Origin: Candidatus Neomicrothrix sp. UBA2983
Lineage (GTDB): Bacteria > Actinomycetota > Acidimicrobiia > Acidimicrobiales > MedAcidi-G1
Assembly: GCA_002346745.1 (NCBI GenBank)
Contig: DEAL01000012.1
Coordinates: forward strand, 39,329 to 103,328
DNA length: 64,000 nt
Direction: 5' to 3'
The translations under genes were made by a program, and so were the position numbers. The notes under the pieces are model-generated. The model saw nothing but the letters and a program-made list of their open reading frames with translations, did no database searches and was not told the DNA's origin. Shown here piece after piece: positions 41,265 through 48,321 of this stretch (positions are counted from its first letter, which is position 1; each line of letters starts with the position of its first letter).

Positions 41265-42409
41265 GTCACGGGCCCTCCCTCGACGACCTGGCCGAAGACC
41301 CGCACCCCCATCTGGCCCGCCTGCGCCTCGAGGGCCCGGTGGCGTGGATCGACGCCCTCGGCGGTTGGCTGGTCGTCGACCGGGCCACCGCACTGGAGGT
41401 GCTGCGCGACGACGCCACGTTCACCGTCGACGACCCCCGCTTCTCCACCGCACAGGTGGTGGGACGCTCCATGCTCTCGACCGACGGCGACGAACACGAC
41501 CGCCACCGGGCCGCCTTCGCCGAGCCATTCCGGGCCGCCGCGGTCCGCGACGAACTCGGCTCGTGGCTGCGCAACGAAGCCCGCCGCATCGTCACCGGGT
41601 TCGCCCCCGACGGCTTCGCCGAACTCCGCAGCACCCTCGCCGCGCCGCTGGCCGTCTCGACGGTGCTCCACACGCTCGGCATGGACGACGCCGACGCCGA
41701 CGAGGTGCTCGGCTGGTACCGCACGATCGGCTCGGCCATCGAGGGCGTCAACGCCGGCCGTGCCGTGGACGCCGCTGCACGCGGTGCTGTCGCCGGTCTC
41801 CGTTCGAGGGTCGACGCAACCGTGGCCGCCGGTGCCGGACCGCTCGCCATGGCCACCGGCCACCTCGAACCGGACGCCGTGTTCGCCAACGCCGCCGTCA
41901 TCATGTTCGGCGCCATCGAGACCTCTGAGGGCACGACGGCCAGCGCCCTCGCCCACCTGCTCGCCGACCCCGACCAGTTGGACGAGGTCCGCGCCGACCG
42001 GTCGCTGGCGGCCGACGCCGTCGAGGAGGCGCTGCGCATCGAGCCTGCGGCCTGCCTCGTCGACCGCTACGCCACCCGGGACGTCGAACTGGCCGGTACG
42101 TCGATCACCGTCGGCGACCTGGTCACCGTGTCGCTGGCCGCCGCCAACCGCGACCCGGAGGCCTTCCCCGACCCGGACCGGTTCGACCTGCACCGGCCGA
42201 ACGCCCGCCAGCACCTCACCTTCGTGCAGGGACCCCACGTCTGCCTCGGCATGCACCTGGCCCGCCTCGAGACGCGAGAGGCCCTCGAAGCGGGCCTGGA
42301 CCTGCTGCCCGACATCCGGCTGGCCGACGGCGGCCCGTCGACGACACGCGGCCTCGTCTTCCGCAAGCCGGACGCGGTGGGAGCGGCGTGGGAGCCGGCC
42401 GCCGACTGA
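41261..42409 (+). CDS. Cytochrome P450 (second)
   Basis: This 382-residue P450 is shorter than the first. The I-helix region reads IMFGAIETSEGTTASALAHL, with Glu-Thr in the usual place. The ExxR pair is in VEEALRIEPAACLVDRYATR. The haem loop is FVQGPHVCLGMHLARLETRE, with the ligand Cys near residue 328. An early segment, STDGDEHDRHRAAFAEPF, replaces the common DPPEHTRLR. It starts at ATG 41261, overlapping the stop of the FAD oxidoreductase gene by four bases, so expression is coupled. No ferredoxin or reductase gene is near. Confidence 0.9.
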   Translation: MSHGPSLDDLAEDPHPHLARLRLEGPVAWIDALGGWLVVDRATALEVLRDDATFTVDDPRFSTAQVVGRSMLSTDGDEHDRHRAAFAEPFRAAAVRDELGSWLRNEARRIVTGFAPDGFAELRSTLAAPLAVSTVLHTLGMDDADADEVLGWYRTIGSAIEGVNAGRAVDAAARGAVAGLRSRVDATVAAGAGPLAMATGHLEPDAVFANAAVIMFGAIETSEGTTASALAHLLADPDQLDEVRADRSLAADAVEEALRIEPAACLVDRYATRDVELAGTSITVGDLVTVSLAAANRDPEAFPDPDRFDLHRPNARQHLTFVQGPHVCLGMHLARLETREALEAGLDLLPDIRLADGGPSTTRGLVFRKPDAVGAAWEPAAD

Positions 42410-42459
42410 CCCGTCCAACCCGCCCGTCCAACCCGGAGGACCCAGCCCCGGGTCGCGCC

Positions 42460-42465
42460 TACGCT
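42460..42465 (+). promoter_or_regulatory. -10 box of leaderless promoter for DUF167 gene
   Basis: TACGCT, 6-nt spacer, then the ATG at 42472. Confidence 0.5.
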
Positions 42466-42471
42466 GCCGGC

Positions 42472-42747
42472 ATGAGTGGCTACGTCCCCACGTGCACCCT
42501 GGAGGTCCGCGTGACCCCCCGTGCCGGCCGCACCGACGTGCGCATCGTGGACGGCGGCGTCCGCATCCGCGTCGCCGAAGTACCCGAGAACGGCCGGGCC
42601 ACCGAGGCGGCGCGCCGGGCGCTGGCGTCGGCCCTCGGGTTACGGCGCCGCGACGTAACCCTCCGGACGGGCATGACCTCCCGCATCAAGCGGTATCGGA
42701 TCGAGGGCCTCTCCCGGACCGAGGCGCTCGAACAGTTGACCTACTGA
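42472..42747 (+). CDS. DUF167 (YggU) family protein
   Basis: The 91-residue protein matches the widespread YggU/DUF167 family of unknown function. It has the N-terminal strand TLEVRVTPRAGRTDVRIVDG, the middle VRIRVAEVPENGRATEAARR, where family members have PxxGKAN, and the C-terminal VTLRTGMTSRIKRYRIEGLS. The size is typical. The start is placed by the leaderless -10 box, 6 nt upstream. It is convergent with a tiny zinc-ribbon gene. Confidence 0.83.
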   Translation: MSGYVPTCTLEVRVTPRAGRTDVRIVDGGVRIRVAEVPENGRATEAARRALASALGLRRRDVTLRTGMTSRIKRYRIEGLSRTEALEQLTY

Positions 42748-42759
42748 CCGGTCGGTCGG

Positions 42760-42906
42760 CTACCGGCCGCTGCCGCAGTTGGGGCAGTTGTCGTCCCCGA
42801 CGTCCATCCATTCGCCGCAGGCATCGCAGTGGACACCCGAGTCCGTCGACTCGGACGTGCCGCCGACGCCCACCGCTGGATCGTCCTCGTCGTACCAGTC
42901 GGTCAT
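42760..42906 (-). CDS. Tiny zinc-ribbon protein
   Basis: The 48-residue product is MTDWYDEDDPAVGVGG... followed by two CxxC pairs, CDACGEWMDVGDDNCPNCGS, which should bind one zinc. The N-terminal 20 residues are acidic. A very strong ribosome site, GGAGGAGGTGA, lies about 6 nt before the ATG at 42906. That supports real translation and sets the start, rather than a longer frame to 42993. The function is unknown; such single ribbons are often small regulators or protein partners. Confidence 0.75.
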   Translation of the reverse strand: MTDWYDEDDPAVGVGGTSESTDSGVHCDACGEWMDVGDDNCPNCGSGR

Positions 42907-43023
42907 GTGCTCACCTCCTCCCACCTCTCGTCTCGGGTCACCTCGCGGATCGATCGACACCTGCATGGTCGCACGGGGGTGTGACAGCACCACCGGCCTT
43001 CCCGCCGTGGGAACGAGGGCGCG

Positions 43024-44088
43024 TCAGTTCGAGTCGAAGCGGCTGACGAAGGACGGCTCGCGGCCGGGCTGCGGCGGCACCCCCGGTTCGCCGCCGTGGT
43101 ACGCCTGCTCGTAGAGCGCCACCTCCCGCCGGATCGGGCGGGGCGGGTCGGCCGCCAGCCAGAGCCGCAGCAGCTCCCGCCGGCGGTCGGGATGGCTCGT
43201 GAACGCCGTGCGGGCGTGGAGCACCGTGAAGTTGTTGGCGACAATCGCCTCTCCGGGCCGCATCGTGAACCTCACGCGCAGGTCGTCCCGCTGGGCGGTC
43301 GCCTCGAACAGGTCGAGGGCCTCGCGCTCGGCGGGCGTGATCTCGACGTCGGGCTCCACGTCGGCGGCGATCTCGACGAACTCCTTCACGTACCGGCAAC
43401 TGAGCAGTCCCTCGCAGACGCTGAACACCGGGACCCGCCACGGGGTCACCGGCGGGCAGCACGGCTCGTGCTCGCCGAAACGGTGGTACCGAAAGCCCCG
43501 GTAGAGGACGGGGAGCAGGTCCGGCCTGGCCGCACGTATCTCCTCGTGCACGGTGTACGAGCTCACGAACCGGCTCTCGCCGCCCTCCGCCGCCGCGGCC
43601 AGGCAGAGGAAGGCCAGCAGGTCCGCCGGGTCGCTGTGGGGCGTCAACTCGGACCGGTTGCGGTAGGCCCGGGCGTGCGGGTCCACGTCGGTGACGTCGA
43701 CGACGCGGCCGAGGCGCTCCCCCATGACGCTCTGCGACACGGCCCGACCGAGTCGGAGGCCGATGCCCCAGAAGAACGTCGCCACCGCGTCGGCCGAAAG
43801 GCGGTCGACCGGGAAGCCCCGCAGCAGGACCATGCCTCTGCCGTGAAGCACCTCGTTGCGGATCGCCTCGAGGGTGGGGGCGAGGTCCCCCACCGGGAGA
43901 TCCTCCGGCTCCGCCTCCACCGGGTCCTTCCCGAAGGTTGCCCAGCGGCGGGCGGCCGCCTCGAGGGTGGCAGCGTCGGCGGGGTCCAGGTCGACGGCGA
44001 AGGCCTCGATGCCGGCCACGCCCGAACCGCGCCAGCGGCCTGAGGCAGCCTGTTCGGGCAGGTCCCGAAGCTTGGGCAGGTCCTCCAT
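43024..44088 (-). CDS. TauD/TfdA-family Fe(II)/2-oxoglutarate dioxygenase
   Basis: The 354-residue enzyme is likely to use Fe(II) and 2-oxoglutarate to hydroxylate a small molecule. The metal triad is visible as ELTPHSDPADLL (His and Asp, about residue 148) and FTVLHARTAFTSHPD for the distal His (about 296), with RRELLRLWLA giving the 2-oxoglutarate arginine. VLHGRGMVLLRGFPVDRLSA is the typical TauD N-terminal strand region. The ATG at 44088 has a TAGGGT box 8 nt upstream. It is first of three adjacent dioxygenase genes and lies downstream, on the same strand, of the next one. The substrate is unknown. Confidence 0.84.
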   Translation of the reverse strand: MEDLPKLRDLPEQAASGRWRGSGVAGIEAFAVDLDPADAATLEAAARRWATFGKDPVEAEPEDLPVGDLAPTLEAIRNEVLHGRGMVLLRGFPVDRLSADAVATFFWGIGLRLGRAVSQSVMGERLGRVVDVTDVDPHARAYRNRSELTPHSDPADLLAFLCLAAAAEGGESRFVSSYTVHEEIRAARPDLLPVLYRGFRYHRFGEHEPCCPPVTPWRVPVFSVCEGLLSCRYVKEFVEIAADVEPDVEITPAEREALDLFEATAQRDDLRVRFTMRPGEAIVANNFTVLHARTAFTSHPDRRRELLRLWLAADPPRPIRREVALYEQAYHGGEPGVPPQPGREPSFVSRFDSN

Positions 44089-44096
44089 CGCCGCGG

Positions 44097-44102
44097 ACCC
44101 TA
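44097..44102 (-). promoter_or_regulatory. -10 box of leaderless promoter for TauD-like gene
   Basis: TAGGGT on the minus strand, 8-nt spacer, then the ATG at 44088. Confidence 0.5.
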
Positions 44103-44122
44103 CGCGCGTCGTGTGCGCGAGG

Positions 44123-44917
44123 TCAGCCCAGGCGACCGAAAAAGGTCAGGCGGGCGTGCTCGGAGAGCGAGCGCCCCGGATCGGCGTTGTAGGCCAGCAC
44201 CACCAGGATCCGTTGGCGGTCGCCTTGGACCGGGGTGACGCGGTGCAGGGCGTCCCGGCCCAGGAACAGGGCCAGGTCGCCGGCCCGCTGTGCCAGAACC
44301 TCCGACGGAGATTCGTGCCGTCCGTCCAACACGGCGGCCACGCCCTGCTCGTTGTGCCGGTCGAGCGCTGCGCAACGCATGGCGTCGTGGTATTCCAGCC
44401 TCCCTCCGGCCTCCGACTCTTGGACCAGAAGCGTGACGGCGAACGACGAGTTGTCGAAGTGCCAGCCCAGCTCCTGGCCCTCGAGGAAGTAGTTGACGTT
44501 GATCGACGACAGCGGATCGGCGTACTCGTGGAGCTCGGCCTCGCCCAGCACATCGCACAGGAACGACCGGAACAGCGGCGAGTCGTAGACCGTGCGCAGC
44601 GGCGAGTCGTCGGGCACCTGGTCGGCGGTGACGGCCCCCTTGGTGCTGACCACCTCCCGGCTGCGGGCGTCGTCGGTGGGCAGCGAGGCGTCGGCCGGCT
44701 CGAGGTAGACGGTGTGGGCCTGGACGGAGTGGAAGGCCAGGTGCTGGAGCGACTCGGCCTCGGCGACGAGGTCCTCGACGACCTCGGGACGGATGAACCC
44801 CTCGAGCACGAGGGCGCCGTCCTGGTCGAGGGACGCCCGGCACTCGTCCCGGAAGTCGTCGTTGCGGATCGGATGGGCCTCGAGGTCAACCGCCTCGTCG
44901 ATCAGCAACGTCGCCAC
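44123..44917 (-). CDS. 2OG-Fe(II) oxygenase, HalD/ArpA-like
   Basis: The 264-residue dioxygenase has a jelly-roll core. The metal site is LGWHFDNSSFAVTLLVQESE (His-x-Asp, about residue 157) with the distal His in LGRDALHRVTPVQGDRQRIL (about 238). The arginine for 2-oxoglutarate follows in the same block. The N-terminal segment FRDECRASLDQDGALVLEGF resembles proteins annotated as HalD/BesD-like or ArpA; if Asp is kept, as here, it is a hydroxylase rather than a halogenase. The leaderless box TAGCGT points to GTG 44917 rather than GTG 44926, which would lie inside the box. It is divergent from the PhyH-like gene by 56 bp. Confidence 0.8.
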   Translation of the reverse strand: MATLLIDEAVDLEAHPIRNDDFRDECRASLDQDGALVLEGFIRPEVVEDLVAEAESLQHLAFHSVQAHTVYLEPADASLPTDDARSREVVSTKGAVTADQVPDDSPLRTVYDSPLFRSFLCDVLGEAELHEYADPLSSINVNYFLEGQELGWHFDNSSFAVTLLVQESEAGGRLEYHDAMRCAALDRHNEQGVAAVLDGRHESPSEVLAQRAGDLALFLGRDALHRVTPVQGDRQRILVVLAYNADPGRSLSEHARLTFFGRLG

Positions 44918-44924
44918 GGCGGGC

Positions 44925-44930
44925 ACGCTA
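44925..44930 (-). promoter_or_regulatory. -10 box of leaderless promoter for the 2OG oxygenase gene
   Basis: TAGCGT on the minus strand, 7-nt spacer, then the GTG at 44917. It is part of a 56-bp divergent promoter region. Confidence 0.5.
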
Positions 44931-44959
44931 CCGGTCGGCTTTCGACGGACGTCCGCGAA

Positions 44960-44965
44960 TAGGCT
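44960..44965 (+). promoter_or_regulatory. -10 box pointing at an ATA start codon
   Basis: TAGGCT is followed by 8 nt and then ATA at 44974, the same geometry as the other leaderless promoters here. Confidence 0.5.
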
Positions 44966-44973
44966 CCGCGCCC

Positions 44974-45864
44974 ATAGTCGCTGCGACCCCCACCGACACG
45001 CCGGTACTCGACACGGGACAGGTCGAGCGATACGAGCGCGATGGCTACCTGCTGCTCGAGGACGCCCTCACGCCCGAGCGGCTGGACGCCCTGAACGAGG
45101 TGTTCGCCGGCTGGGTCGAGGAGAGCCGCTCGCACGACGGGCCGTGGGGCGAGACCTTCGACGGCAGACCCCGCTTCGACGTCGAGCCGGGGCACTGCCC
45201 AGAGCGACCGGCACTGCGGCGGGTGGCCTCGCCGATCGAGGTCTCCGACGCCTACCTGGGGGTGATGCGCGACAGCCCGGCACTCCGCGCTGTGGTGCAA
45301 CTGGTCTCGCCCAACCTGCGGTTTCGCGAGTCCAAGTTGAACTCGAAGTTGCCCGGGACCGCCACGCACCTGAAGTACCACCAGGACCTTCCCTTCGGAC
45401 CGCTGTCCAACGAGGACCTGGTCACCGTGCTGTTCCACCTCGACGACGTCACCGCCGAGAACGGCCCGCTCGAGGTCGTGCCCGGCAGCCACCGGGGGCC
45501 GCTGTACGACCACTGGCACGACGACGTCTTCACCGGCGCCGTGTCCCCCGAGGTCGAGGCGTGGGCACGGGGCGAGTCAGTCACCTGCGGCGGTCCGGCC
45601 GGCTCGGCGTGCCTGATGAACGCCCGGGTGCTACATGGCTCGGCGCCGAACCTGTCGGACCGGCCGCGCACCCTGTTCATCGTTCAGTACCACGCCGAGG
45701 ACGCCCATCCGCTGGCCCCCAACCACCTGCCCAGTCGCTTCGACCAGGAGGTCGTGGCCGGCGTCGACACCGGCCGGGTGCGCTGCTCCGACTACGAAGT
45801 CGAGTTTCCCGAGACGCCGACCGTGGCGTCCTTCTTCGCGGTACAGGCGGTCGAGACGTCGTAG
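44974..45864 (+). CDS. Phytanoyl-CoA dioxygenase (PhyH) family protein, apparent ATA start
   Basis: The 296-residue Fe(II)/2-oxoglutarate enzyme has His-x-Asp in KYHQDLPFGPLSNED and the distal His in NARVLHGSAPNLSD, with VPGSHRGPLYDHWHDD typical of PhyH. The family N-terminus QVERYERDGYLLLEDALTPE is encoded from about 45020, so translation must begin before it. No in-frame ATG, GTG or TTG exists between the domain start and the promoter. The -10 box TAGGCT lies 8 nt before ATA at 44974, the usual distance here. An ATA start, or an ATG misread as ATA, is the best explanation; GTG 45100 would remove the conserved N-terminus. Confidence 0.75.
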   Translation: MVAATPTDTPVLDTGQVERYERDGYLLLEDALTPERLDALNEVFAGWVEESRSHDGPWGETFDGRPRFDVEPGHCPERPALRRVASPIEVSDAYLGVMRDSPALRAVVQLVSPNLRFRESKLNSKLPGTATHLKYHQDLPFGPLSNEDLVTVLFHLDDVTAENGPLEVVPGSHRGPLYDHWHDDVFTGAVSPEVEAWARGESVTCGGPAGSACLMNARVLHGSAPNLSDRPRTLFIVQYHAEDAHPLAPNHLPSRFDQEVVAGVDTGRVRCSDYEVEFPETPTVASFFAVQAVETS

Positions 45865-45883
45865 TCGGGTGCCCGCAGGGCAC

Positions 45884-46933
45884 TCAGTCGTCCAGGCGGG
45901 CCTCGAAGAGGGTGTTGGCGGTGTCCCAGAGTCGCGGGTCGACGGTCTTGAGGTGGCCGACCACCTCAACCAACGGCACCGTCGTGATCGCCCCCTCCTG
46001 GAGCGCCACCATCGAACCCAGGCCGCCCTCGTGGACGGCATCGGCAGCCGCCACCCCGTAACGGCTGGACAACACCCGGTCGTACGCCGACGGGGTGCCC
46101 CCACGCTGCACGTGGCCCAACACCGTCACCCGGGTCTCGAACCCGGTCCGCTGCGCCAACTCGTCCGCCACAACAGACCCGATCCCACCCAACACCTCAT
46201 GCCCGAACCGGTCGATCACCGGCTCAGCAACCTCCATCGTCCCCGGCACCGGTCGCGCCCCCTCGGCCACCACCACAATCGACGCGAACCGGCCACGGTC
46301 ATGACGACGACGCACCACCTCCGCCACCGCAGCAATGTCGAACGGATGCTCCGGCACCAACGTCACCGTCGCCCCACCGGCGATACCCGCCCACGTGGCG
46401 ATATGGCCCACATGGCGGCCCATGACCTCGACCACCATCACCCGATCATGCGACTCCGCCGTGGTGTGCAGACGATCGATCGCCTCCGTGGCGACCCCCA
46501 CCGCCGTATCGAAGCCGAACGTCTGCTCCGTGCACGGAACGTCGTTGTCGATGGTCTTGGGAACGCCCACCACCGACACCAAGCCCTCCCGATGCGCTCG
46601 ATGCGCAACCGCCAACGAACCCTCGCCACCCACCACCACCAGCGCATCCAAGCCCAGACCATCGATCGTCGCCCGGGCACGACCGGACCCGTCGTCGCTC
46701 ATCCACGGATGCCGACGAGACGTTCCCAACACCGTGCCCCCGCGCGTCAACGTCCCACGCATCGCCTCCACATCCAACGGCACGTGACGTCCCTCGACCA
46801 CGCCAGCCCAACCGTCCAGGAAACCCACGATGTCATCACCCCAGCGACGCTCACACCGTCGCACCAGAGCACGAATCACCGCATTCAACCCCGGACAGTC
46901 ACCACCACTCGTAAGGACGCCGACGGTCGCCAT
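45884..46933 (-). CDS. pfkA: 6-phosphofructokinase (group III-like)
   Basis: The 349-residue glycolytic kinase phosphorylates fructose 6-phosphate. Motifs are VLTSGGDCPGLNAVIRALV (N-terminal nucleotide loop), VVVGGEGSLAVAHRA, VVGVPKTIDNDVPCTEQTFG with the catalytic Asp, VMGRHVGHIATWAG, and GHVQRGGTPSAYDR. The Gly after the acidic residue in GGEGS is usual for ATP users. The Lys in PKTIDND is shared with pyrophosphate-dependent and group III enzymes, where E. coli PfkA has PGTIDND. Donor choice is therefore uncertain. The start is ATG 46933, with a weak CAGAAT box 6 nt upstream. It is convergent with the PhyH-like gene. Confidence 0.9.
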   Translation of the reverse strand: MATVGVLTSGGDCPGLNAVIRALVRRCERRWGDDIVGFLDGWAGVVEGRHVPLDVEAMRGTLTRGGTVLGTSRRHPWMSDDGSGRARATIDGLGLDALVVVGGEGSLAVAHRAHREGLVSVVGVPKTIDNDVPCTEQTFGFDTAVGVATEAIDRLHTTAESHDRVMVVEVMGRHVGHIATWAGIAGGATVTLVPEHPFDIAAVAEVVRRRHDRGRFASIVVVAEGARPVPGTMEVAEPVIDRFGHEVLGGIGSVVADELAQRTGFETRVTVLGHVQRGGTPSAYDRVLSSRYGVAAADAVHEGGLGSMVALQEGAITTVPLVEVVGHLKTVDPRLWDTANTLFEARLDD

Positions 46934-47291
46934 GCGCCCATTCTGGATCGGTCGGGCCGGGAGTCCAGCACCGCGGCGGCAGCCGGCCCGGACGGGGCAT
47001 GCATCTCGGTGTCGGCCTGAGGGCCGCGTACGGGCCCGTTCGGCAGGGGTCGCTGCCGGCTGGTGCCAGGGTTGTGCGATCGGGCGTGGTGAGGCGGGTG
47101 TCGTCGTTGAACCGCGGGCACATCTGCCAGCCAGCGACGACGAGGTGGTCATCTGGTCTTCGACGTCGGGTTGTGGTTGTTCGTTGGGTGTCTGCCATCA
47201 CCTCCCAAGGGGCCACGACGACCCCAGAGGTAGCCTTGACCACGAGAAAGACCGTTATCGGCAGTAACGCGCCAAATAACGCGCCGCCCTC
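46934..47291. other. 358-bp intergenic region before the tRNA gene
   Basis: No supported gene lies here. It holds divergent promoters for the phosphofructokinase gene and the tRNA gene. The last 50 bases contain TTGACC (47236-47241), a TTATCG stretch (47255-47260) and a repeated TAACGCGCC element (47265-47273 and 47277-47285). Box spacing is not ideal, so the exact tRNA promoter is not assigned. Open frames through this stretch have no recognisable product. Confidence 0.6.
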
Positions 47292-47365
47292 GCCCTCGTA
47301 GCTCAGTTGGATAGAGCGACCGCCTCCTAAGCGGTAGGCCACAGGTTCGATTCCTGTCGAGGGCG
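47292..47365 (+). tRNA. tRNA-Arg (anticodon CCT)
   Basis: A full cloverleaf is visible. The acceptor stem GCCCTCG pairs with CGAGGGC (47358-47364) and G is the discriminator. The D-arm is GCTCAGTTGGATAGAGC, and the anticodon loop CTCCTAA has CCT at 47326-47328. The T-arm is ACAGGTTCGATTCCTGT. CCA is not encoded. It reads AGG codons. The next gene's ATG begins one base after the discriminator base. Confidence 0.96.
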
Positions 47366-47366
47366 C

Positions 47367-48257
47367 ATGCCACCCACCTTCCACGACGCACCCGCCTGGT
47401 ACCGGCGTGCCCTCGACGTGCCCTACGAGGACCGCACCGTCACCGTCGACGGCGCCGGCATCCACTACCTCGCCTGGGGCGAACACGGCCGGCCCGGCCT
47501 CGTGTTCGTCCACGGCGGCGCCGCCCACGCCCACTGGTGGACCCACGTGGCCGCCCAGTTCGCCGGCGTCTACCGGGTCGCCGCCATCGACCTCTCCGGC
47601 CACGGCGACAGCGACCGCCGCGACGAGTACACCCTCGCCCGCTGGTGCGCCGAGGTCATGGCCGTCGCCGACGACGCCGACATGGCCGGCCCACCCATCG
47701 TCATCGGCCACTCCATGGGCGGATTCGTCACGCTCGCCACCGCCGCCGCACACGGCGACCGCATCGCCGGCGCCGTCGTCATGGACTCGCCGGTCACCGC
47801 CCCCGACCCCGAGATGGAGGGCAGCAGGCGCAACCAGTTCCGGGGCCCCAAGGTGTACCCCGACGCCGCCACCGCCATCACCCGCTTCCGCACCGTCCCC
47901 GAACAGGACCACTACGAGCCGTACGTCATGGCCCACGTCGCCGCCACGTCGCTGCGGCCCACCGAGGGTGGCGTCACCTGGAAGTTCGACCCGGCGATCT
48001 TCATGCCGCGCCGCTCCGCCGCCAACGAACTACTGCCCAACATCACCTGCCGGGTCGCCCTTTTCCGGGCTGAGCACGGGCTGGTCACCCCCGACATCGG
48101 CGCCTACATGTACGAGCAGCTCGGCCGCGTCACCCCCGTCATCGAGGTCCCGTTGGCCGGCCACCACCTCATGCTCGACCAGCCGCTGCTCGTCGTCACC
48201 GCCCTGCGCACCCTGCTCGCCGACTGGGAGCACTCCGTCCCCTTCGTCCGCGACTGA
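47367..48257 (+). CDS. Alpha/beta-fold hydrolase
   Basis: The 296-residue alpha/beta hydrolase has the oxyanion region VFVHGGAAHAHWWTHVAAQF and the nucleophile elbow IVIGHSMGGFVTLATAAA (Ser near residue 114). A late acidic region precedes the catalytic histidine in VPLAGHHLMLDQPLL. The start ATG at 47367 is only one base after the tRNA gene. No ribosome binding site can exist, because the upstream bases are the tRNA T-arm and acceptor stem. Processing of the tRNA 3' end would leave a leaderless message. It lies upstream of mshC. The substrate is unknown. Confidence 0.86.
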   Translation: MPPTFHDAPAWYRRALDVPYEDRTVTVDGAGIHYLAWGEHGRPGLVFVHGGAAHAHWWTHVAAQFAGVYRVAAIDLSGHGDSDRRDEYTLARWCAEVMAVADDADMAGPPIVIGHSMGGFVTLATAAAHGDRIAGAVVMDSPVTAPDPEMEGSRRNQFRGPKVYPDAATAITRFRTVPEQDHYEPYVMAHVAATSLRPTEGGVTWKFDPAIFMPRRSAANELLPNITCRVALFRAEHGLVTPDIGAYMYEQLGRVTPVIEVPLAGHHLMLDQPLLVVTALRTLLADWEHSVPFVRD

Positions 48258-48307
48258 GCGACGGGCACGCCGCCCAACCGGCGGCGACGGCGGGCATCCC
48301 GCCCCGC

Positions 48308-48313
48308 TACGGT
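48308..48313 (+). promoter_or_regulatory. -10 box of leaderless promoter for mshC
   Basis: TACGGT, 8-nt spacer, then the GTG at 48322. Confidence 0.5.
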
Positions 48314-48321
48314 GCCGCCCC

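Noticed and set aside
41880..41960. Loss of the P450 oxygen-activation motif in the second P450
   Set aside because: The Glu-Thr pair is still present in GAIETSEGT; only the preceding residues differ from the common AGxET form.
42760..42993. 77-residue version of the tiny zinc-ribbon protein
   Set aside because: The strong GGAGGAGGTGA site points to the ATG at 42906, giving 48 residues.
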